64,000 bases of DNA from contig NZ_SCUT01000039.1 in assembly GCF_004297265.1 (NCBI RefSeq), forward strand, positions 29,076 through 93,075. The letters are read 5' to 3'. Shown here piece after piece: positions 59,563-64,000 of this stretch (position 1 is its first letter; each line of letters starts with the position of its first letter). The stretch is from Reyranella sp. (GTDB lineage Bacteria > Pseudomonadota > Alphaproteobacteria > Reyranellales > Reyranellaceae). The position numbers and the translations under genes are program-made. A model generated the notes under the pieces. That model saw only the letters and a program-made list of their open reading frames with translations. It ran no database searches and was not told the origin of the DNA.

Positions 59563-60222
59563 TCAGTATCGCCCGCGCCTGGCCGCCCACCAATAGGCCA
59601 GCGGCCGCCTCAGCGGACCCATCGGCCTGCCGAGCGAAATCGCCGGCAGCAGGATCGGCAGCGCGGCCGGATCGATCTTGCGGCGAAGGGCGCGCGCGTC
59701 GCCCACGAGCTGGTCGCGCTCGGGGCCCTCCCCCATCAGCCAGGCAGCGCCGACGGCGTGAGCCGCCTGCCGCGACGAGGCATCGTCGATTCCCAGAACA
59801 GCGAGTTCGAGGTCGGCCAGCGCCTGCCCCGCGCGCATGACGTCGAGCGGGCCCTCGATCTCCTCTTCACGCGCATCGATCAACTCGACCAGGCTGTCCA
59901 GAACGAGCCCGTGGCGGCGAATGGTTTCGCCGAGCACCTCGACGATGGGCTGGGCCCGCGGCTTGCCCGTTCCCGACGCCTCGCCCATCGCCTCGCGCCA
60001 CCATTCGAGGCGGATGCGCGCCAGCATCGGCTCCTTCGTCACGCTCCGCGTGCGTGCCAACTCGTGGTCGAAGGCCAACAGCGCCAGCAATCCACCGCGC
60101 TGCGGCTCAGGCGCGAACAGGGCGCCGAGGAACCGGTCCCGGTCGGCATCGCGTACCAGGTCGAGCACATAGCGGTGCGAGGCCTCCGACGCGCGAAAGG
60201 CGGTGGATTGGGAAGCAGGCAT
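59563..60222 (-). CDS. Squalene/phytoene synthase-like protein (NDUFAF6-like)
   Basis: A 219-residue isoprenoid-synthase-fold protein. LARIRLEWWREAM near 68-80 resembles the helix around the first Asp-rich motif, but DxxED-type diphosphate-binding motifs are not evident, and it is shorter than active squalene synthases. Such catalytically poor members in alphaproteobacteria resemble mitochondrial complex I assembly factor NDUFAF6 and lie near secDF, as here. Role is inferred. Confidence 0.7.
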   Translation of the reverse strand: MPASQSTAFRASEASHRYVLDLVRDADRDRFLGALFAPEPQRGGLLALLAFDHELARTRSVTKEPMLARIRLEWWREAMGEASGTGKPRAQPIVEVLGETIRRHGLVLDSLVELIDAREEEIEGPLDVMRAGQALADLELAVLGIDDASSRQAAHAVGAAWLMGEGPERDQLVGDARALRRKIDPAALPILLPAISLGRPMGPLRRPLAYWWAARRGRY

Positions 60223-60332
60223 CAGAACTCGACCATAAGGGTGCGACAGTTGAACGCAGAGAGTCTAAGGTCTAGAATAAAGAGATCGGAGATTCATCAA
60301 TCTCCTCAATAAGATAAAGGGGGAAGTTCGAC

Positions 60333-60929
60333 ATGGGCGCCTTGTTTACCTCGCTTGGACGAACCGTTTCCGCAGGCGTCGTGCTCCTGGTCCTGATCGT
60401 TGTGGTCGCCGGTGTCGCGACCGGACAGTCGATCAAGGTCGACCATGCCTATGCGACGGTCATCATGCGGTGGCTGCACGTGGTTTGCGGCATCATGTGG
60501 ATCGGCCTGCTCTGGTACCTGAACTTCGTGCAGGTGCCCACCATGCCGAAGATCCAACCGGCCGAGAGCCGCACCGCCATCACCAGGTTCATCGCCCCGA
60601 CCGTGCTGTGGTGGTTCCGCTACGCCGCCCTCGCCACCGTCGTCACCGGTCTCCTGTTGGCCGCGATGAACAAGTACATCGTCGAAGCCCTCACCCTGCG
60701 GCCTGGCTTCGTCATGATCGGCATCGGCATGTGGATGGCGATGGTCATGGCCTTCAACGTCTGGTTCATCATCTGGCCGAACCAGCAGAAGATCCTGGGC
60801 CTCGTCGAGGCCACGGCCGAAGAGAAGGCCGCCGCCGCACCGAGGGCCCTCTATGCCAGCCGCTTCAACACCATGTTCTCGATCGGCATGCTCTACTGCA
60901 TGGTGGCGCAGCAGAACGCGCCGATCTGA
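60333..60929 (+). CDS. Stand-alone urate oxidase-type membrane domain (PuuD N-domain-like)
   Basis: A 198-residue membrane protein with five or so helices (about 10-30, 42-65, 90-112, 122-145 and a weaker C-terminal one). The signatures RWLHVVCGIMWIGLLWYLNF and NVWFIIWPNQQKILG match the membrane part of the cytochrome-fused urate hydroxylase PuuD. The usual C-terminal cytochrome c (CxxCH) is missing. A GGGGGAAG-like ribosome site precedes the ATG. Its role may be electron transfer or a vestige; it is divergent from the squalene-synthase-like gene and convergent with LysE. Confidence 0.72.
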   Translation: MGALFTSLGRTVSAGVVLLVLIVVVAGVATGQSIKVDHAYATVIMRWLHVVCGIMWIGLLWYLNFVQVPTMPKIQPAESRTAITRFIAPTVLWWFRYAALATVVTGLLLAAMNKYIVEALTLRPGFVMIGIGMWMAMVMAFNVWFIIWPNQQKILGLVEATAEEKAAAAPRALYASRFNTMFSIGMLYCMVAQQNAPI

Positions 60930-60946
60930 GCGGCGACGTCTGAACG

Positions 60947-61564
60947 TCAGGGGCGCCGCGCGAAAGCCAGGCCGAGGCCGGCGCCGATCAACAAACCGCC
61001 CGTGAGGCGATTGTGCAGGCGGGCACGTGCCCGCAGCACAGACCGCAACCGGCCGGACAGCAACGCCCAGCCGCCGTCCAGCAGGACGGCGACCACGAGG
61101 AAAGTAACCGAGAGCAGCAGGAGCTGGCGCGTCGCCTCTCCTGCCCCGGCCGAGACGAATTGCGGCAGGAAGGCTGCGTAGAAAAGCAATGTCTTGGGAT
61201 TGGTGAGCGACACGAGGAAGCCGCGCACGAAGATCGCACGTACCGAACGCGGCTCGGCCGCGATGCCCGAGAGATCCATCGCCGTCGAACGCCAGGTCCG
61301 CACGCCCAGCCACAACAGATAGGAGACACCCAGCCAGCGCAGCCAGTCGAACAGGCTGGCCAGCAGGCCGAGCAGCGCCGACGCGCCCAGCACCACGAGT
61401 GCGAGCTGGAGCACCATGGCGCTCGCCGTCCCGGCCACGGTCATGAGCCCGAACCGCACACCGTGCGCCACGCTGTTGGCGACGATCAGCGCGACGTTGG
61501 GGCCCGGAATGACGATCAGGACGACGCAGGCGGCCACGAAGGCCAGGTAGAGGTCGAGCGGCAT
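60947..61564 (-). CDS. LysE family amino-acid exporter
   Basis: A 205-residue LysE/RhtB-family translocator with about six helices. The N-terminal PGPNVALIVANSVAHGVRFGLMT is the family signature (key PGPN), and the middle RGFLVSLTNPKTLLFYAAFLPQF (key TNPK) is also diagnostic. It probably exports an amino acid or derivative. It begins 9 bases after the Mth938-like gene stop. Confidence 0.9.
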   Translation of the reverse strand: MPLDLYLAFVAACVVLIVIPGPNVALIVANSVAHGVRFGLMTVAGTASAMVLQLALVVLGASALLGLLASLFDWLRWLGVSYLLWLGVRTWRSTAMDLSGIAAEPRSVRAIFVRGFLVSLTNPKTLLFYAAFLPQFVSAGAGEATRQLLLLSVTFLVVAVLLDGGWALLSGRLRSVLRARARLHNRLTGGLLIGAGLGLAFARRP

Positions 61565-61573
61565 GCCCGCTCC

Positions 61574-61978
61574 CTACAGCGGAATGAGGGCCGCCGCCAC
61601 CCGCCGGCTCTCGGCCAGCAAGACGTTGTAGATGCGGCAGGCCGAGCCCGTATCGACCACCTCGAGGCCCATGCCGGCCGCCTTCAGGACCGCCCGCAGG
61701 TCGGGCGGCACGAACACGGCGCGCGCGCCGCAGCCCAGCACGAGGATCTCCGTCGGAACGGCCGCCCCGCGCAGCGGCGCCAGGCTTTCAAGAGAGAGAT
61801 CCTCGGCGCGCGTGATCGCCCACGGATGGGTGACGGTCGGCGTCACCAGCACCGGCGACCGCCATTCACGGTCGCTGATCATGAACCGGCCGGAACCGTA
61901 GCTGCGAATGTACTGGACCTGTGCCGGATCGGGTGTCGGCAAGGTCTTGTCGGCGGGCCCCGGGAGCGGCGGCTTCAC
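61574..61978 (-). CDS. Mth938-like (DUF498, NDUFAF3-type) protein
   Basis: A 134-residue protein of the Mth938/DUF498 family, related to mitochondrial complex I assembly factor NDUFAF3. Typical segments are IRSYGSGRFMI near 24, LGCGARAVFVPPDLRAVLKAAGMGLEVVDT near 81-110 (key: LGCGARA, GLEVVDTGSACRIYN). It starts at GTG 61978, overlapping the secF stop as GTGA, so it is made with the Sec proteins. Role in complex I assembly is inferred from relatives. Confidence 0.82.
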   Translation of the reverse strand: MKPPLPGPADKTLPTPDPAQVQYIRSYGSGRFMISDREWRSPVLVTPTVTHPWAITRAEDLSLESLAPLRGAAVPTEILVLGCGARAVFVPPDLRAVLKAAGMGLEVVDTGSACRIYNVLLAESRRVAAALIPL

Positions 61979-63168
61979 GCCCCCGCCTTCTCCGCCTTGT
62001 CGTCCTTGTCCGCCTTGTCCTCGGCCGGCCGAAGCTGGTCGGCGCGCAGGCCGAGATAGACGAGGCCGGCGCAGGCGACCCAGACCGACGAGTAGGTGCC
62101 GACGATGACGCCCCACAGCATGGCGACCGAGAAGCTGTGCAGGACCGGACCGCCGAACAGCACCAGCGCGCCCACGGCCACGAACACCGTGGCCGACGTC
62201 ATCAGGGTCCGCGACAGCGTCTCGTTGATGCTGTGGTTCAGCAGGTCGAGCAGCGGCATCTTCTTGTAGCGGCGCATGTTCTCGCGCACGCGGTCGAAGA
62301 TCACGACGGTGTCGTTGATCGAGTAGCCGGCAATGGTCAGCACGGCGGCGAGCGCCGTCAGACTGAAGTCGAGCTGGAACAGCACGAAGACGCCAATGGT
62401 CGAGATGACGTCGTGCAGCATCGCGATCAGCGCGCCGACCGCGAACTGCCACTCGAAGCGCACCCAGACGTAGATGGCGATCGCGACCATGGTGGCGATC
62501 ACGGCCCAGATGCCGCTCCGCATCAGCTCGTCGCCGATCTTGGGGCCGACCGACTCGGTGCCGCGCAGCTCGTAGTTGCTGCCGATCGCGTCCTCGACCA
62601 GCTTGATGGCGACCTGCTGGCACCATTCGGCGCGCTGCTCGACCGACATGTCGATCCTGGCCGTATTGGTCTGGCCGCGCGGCAGCTGGCGCTCCTGCAG
62701 GGTCAGGCCGGCGCGGCTCACCGCATCGCGCCAGTTGGCGGCATCGAGCGCGGTCGGCGACGTGAACTCGACATCACCCGTCCCGGCGGGACCCGGCTTC
62801 ACCTGCCAGCCCTGCCCGGCGCGCTGCAGCATCACGCGCTGCGCGCCGGCGACGCACTGGTTGTCGCCTTCCTGGCGCTGGACGCGGATCAGGACGGTGC
62901 TGGGGTCGCCGAATTCCTGCAGCGACACCTCGCCCACACCCAGCGCGCCCACGGTGGTGCGCAACTGGTCGAGCTCGGCCTTGCCATCCTTGGCCTTGGC
63001 CTGGATGGCGATGCCGCCCTTGAAGTCGATGCCGAAGTTGAGGCCGATCGCGAAGACGCCGACGATCGACACGATGTTGATCAGGGTCGAGATGACCAGC
63101 GCCGCGCGGCGCTGGCCGAGGAAATCGAACTTCTTCTTGAAGGCGAAAAGGCGGACGGGCTTCCACAT
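61975..63168 (-). CDS. secF: Protein translocase subunit SecF
   Basis: A 397-residue inner-membrane subunit that with SecD pulls exported proteins through SecYEG. The first helix and the GLNFGIDFKGGIAIQ motif (near 40-55) are present, then a periplasmic domain and five more helices with GYSINDTVVIFDRVREN near 280. It is longer than usual: about 70 extra residues sit in the periplasmic domain, and a charged Lys/Asp/Glu tail ends the protein. It starts 9 bases after the secD stop. Confidence 0.95.
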   Translation of the reverse strand: MWKPVRLFAFKKKFDFLGQRRAALVISTLINIVSIVGVFAIGLNFGIDFKGGIAIQAKAKDGKAELDQLRTTVGALGVGEVSLQEFGDPSTVLIRVQRQEGDNQCVAGAQRVMLQRAGQGWQVKPGPAGTGDVEFTSPTALDAANWRDAVSRAGLTLQERQLPRGQTNTARIDMSVEQRAEWCQQVAIKLVEDAIGSNYELRGTESVGPKIGDELMRSGIWAVIATMVAIAIYVWVRFEWQFAVGALIAMLHDVISTIGVFVLFQLDFSLTALAAVLTIAGYSINDTVVIFDRVRENMRRYKKMPLLDLLNHSINETLSRTLMTSATVFVAVGALVLFGGPVLHSFSVAMLWGVIVGTYSSVWVACAGLVYLGLRADQLRPAEDKADKDDKAEKAGA

Positions 63169-63177
63169 GGCTGCGCC

Positions 63178-64000
63178 TCAGATCACGAGTTCGGTGGGGC
63201 GGCGCCAGCGCACCCAGACCGCAAGCAGCATGCGCGTGAAGATCGTCGAGCTGAACATCGAGGTGATGATGCCGAGCGTCAGGGTCGTCGCGAAGCCGCG
63301 GATCGGGCCCGAGCCGAAGCCGAACAGCAGGACGCCGGCAATGAGCGTCGTGAGGTTGGCGTCGATGATCGCCGACATCGCCTTCTCATAGCCCGTGGCA
63401 AGCGCGCTGAACGGGGACCGGCCCAGGGCCTTCTCCTCGCGCACGCGCTCGTAGATCAGCACGTTGGCGTCGACCGCCAGGCCCGCCGTCAGCACGAGAC
63501 CCGCAATGCCGGGCAGGGTCAGCGAGGCGCCCAGGATCGACATGCCGGCGAACACCATCAGGAGGTTCACCAGCATGGCCAGGTTGGCGAAGCCGCCGAA
63601 CACCGGTCCGTAGGCCACGAACATGAAGATCGCCACCAGCAGCGTGCCGACCAGTGCGGCCAGCGTGCCGGCCTGGATGGCGTCCGCACCGAGGTCGGCG
63701 CCGACGGTGCTCTCCTGGATGATGCTGAGGGTCGCGGGCAGCGCGCCGGAGCGCAGCAGCAGCGACTGTTCCTGGGTCTGCTGGGTCGTGAAGCTGCCGG
63801 TGATGATGCCGCTGCCGCCGCAGATCGCGCTCTGCACGACCGGCGCGCTGATGATCTCACCGTCGAGCTGGATGGCCAGCCGCTTGCCGATGTTGGCGCG
63901 GGTGGCGGCGCAGAAGGCGCGGCCGCCGGCCGAATTGAAGGTGAAGCTGATGATCGGCCGGCCGCCCTGCTGCTGCTCGAACGTGGCCTTCGAATCGTCG
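63178..64000 (-). CDS. secD: Protein translocase subunit SecD (C-terminal part, truncated by window)
   Basis: The last 273 or so residues of SecD; the gene runs off the window end. Read from the edge it begins DSKATFEQQQGGRP and continues through ISFTFNSAGGRAF and the P1-domain motif RLAIQLDGEIISAPVV, then the membrane part with SIIQESTVGADLGADAI, LPGIAGLVLTAGLAVDANVLIYERVREE (parts: PGIAGLVLTAGLAVDANV) and GFATTLTLGIITSMFSS. It lies upstream of secF in the usual order. Confidence 0.95.
   Translation of the reverse strand, partial: DDSKATFEQQQGGRPIISFTFNSAGGRAFCAATRANIGKRLAIQLDGEIISAPVVQSAICGGSGIITGSFTTQQTQEQSLLLRSGALPATLSIIQESTVGADLGADAIQAGTLAALVGTLLVAIFMFVAYGPVFGGFANLAMLVNLLMVFAGMSILGASLTLPGIAGLVLTAGLAVDANVLIYERVREEKALGRSPFSALATGYEKAMSAIIDANLTTLIAGVLLFGFGSGPIRGFATTLTLGIITSMFSSTIFTRMLLAVWVRWRRPTELVI

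Noticed and set aside
57413..59593. A 726-codon minus-strand frame suggesting a hydrolase-LLM fusion.
   Set aside because: The upstream part is out of frame with the real alpha/beta hydrolase; the LLM protein starts at 58645.
1..64000. tRNA, rRNA, CRISPR, insertion sequence or prophage elements.
   Set aside because: No T-arm (GGTTCGAxTCC) with matching cloverleaf, no regularly spaced repeats, and no transposase, integrase or phage-structural frames were seen.

Overview
The window is about 64 kb of high-GC DNA (roughly two-thirds G+C by eye, GC-rich third codon positions) and is almost fully coding. The gene set points to an aerobic alphaproteobacterium: crotonyl-CoA carboxylase/reductase with methylsuccinyl-CoA dehydrogenase (ethylmalonyl-CoA pathway), a phasin, Bug-type solute receptors, HIG1-type twin-membrane and NDUFAF3/NDUFAF6-like genes, and secDF. 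A Rhodospirillales/Reyranella-like origin is my guess from gene content, not something the sequence proves. I saw no rRNA, tRNA, CRISPR array, transposase, integrase or prophage genes. It reads as ordinary chromosome with a few accessory loci.

Layout. 0-2.4 kb: nadA-nadC (NAD synthesis) and a small secreted protein. 2.4-7.7 kb, minus: an OYE-type reductase overlapping an M81/MlrC peptidase, then 3-hydroxyacyl-CoA dehydrogenase and etfAB behind a recognisable promoter. 7.8-12.6 kb, minus: a tight run of Bug receptor, TauD/TfdA dioxygenase, HAD phosphatase, flavin amine oxidase, HIG1-like protein and cobalamin adenosyltransferase. It is divergent from an IclR regulator and a type I sulfatase; a perfect 13-bp palindrome lies in the shared promoter region. 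15-20.5 kb, minus: FecI-type sigma factor, FecR anti-sigma, TonB receptor and PepSY membrane protein (iron uptake). 20.7-24.7 kb: a 1,329-residue protein with a glucanase-like N-terminus and AIDA-type repeats. 24.9-28 kb: mcd and ccr, separated by a composite palindromic repeat.

28-38 kb: an LLM flavoprotein/hydrolase pair; an ArsR-SRPBCC-DUF899-DUF427 operon with a clear operator; thioesterase, cysS, dienelactone hydrolase, a second Bug receptor and two lipoproteins. 38-46 kb: long-chain acyl-CoA ligase, an apparently frameshifted small gene with its own terminator, an alpha/beta hydrolase, phasin, DUF445, a 3-hydroxyisobutyrate-dehydrogenase-like gene, a second hydrolase, GST and an atypical NRAMP transporter. 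46-51 kb: phosphodiesterase, glutamine-dependent NAD synthetase, a class I amidotransferase-like hydrolase, a non-coding stretch with a possible structured RNA, and a Rid protein. 51-57 kb, plus: trmFO coupled to a Coq4-like gene, an acyl carrier protein, a MATE exporter, an MDR-type dehydrogenase and a PuuE-like deacetylase. 57-64 kb, mainly minus: a second LLM/hydrolase pair, a squalene-synthase-like gene, a stand-alone urate-oxidase membrane domain (plus strand), LysE, an Mth938-like protein, secF and a truncated secD.

Working together: etfAB, the 3-hydroxyacyl-CoA dehydrogenase, acyl-CoA ligase, phasin, mcd, ccr and the B12 adenosyltransferase fit a lifestyle on fatty/short-chain acids with polyhydroxyalkanoate storage and ethylmalonyl-CoA assimilation of acetyl units. 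nadA, nadC and nadE cover most of de novo NAD synthesis (nadB is not in view). No fully unknown multigene system stands out. The best second-look items are the repeat protein, the Coq4-like fusion, the structured element near 50.3 kb, the regulatory palindromes, and the sulfatase/TauD/Bug/IclR locus.
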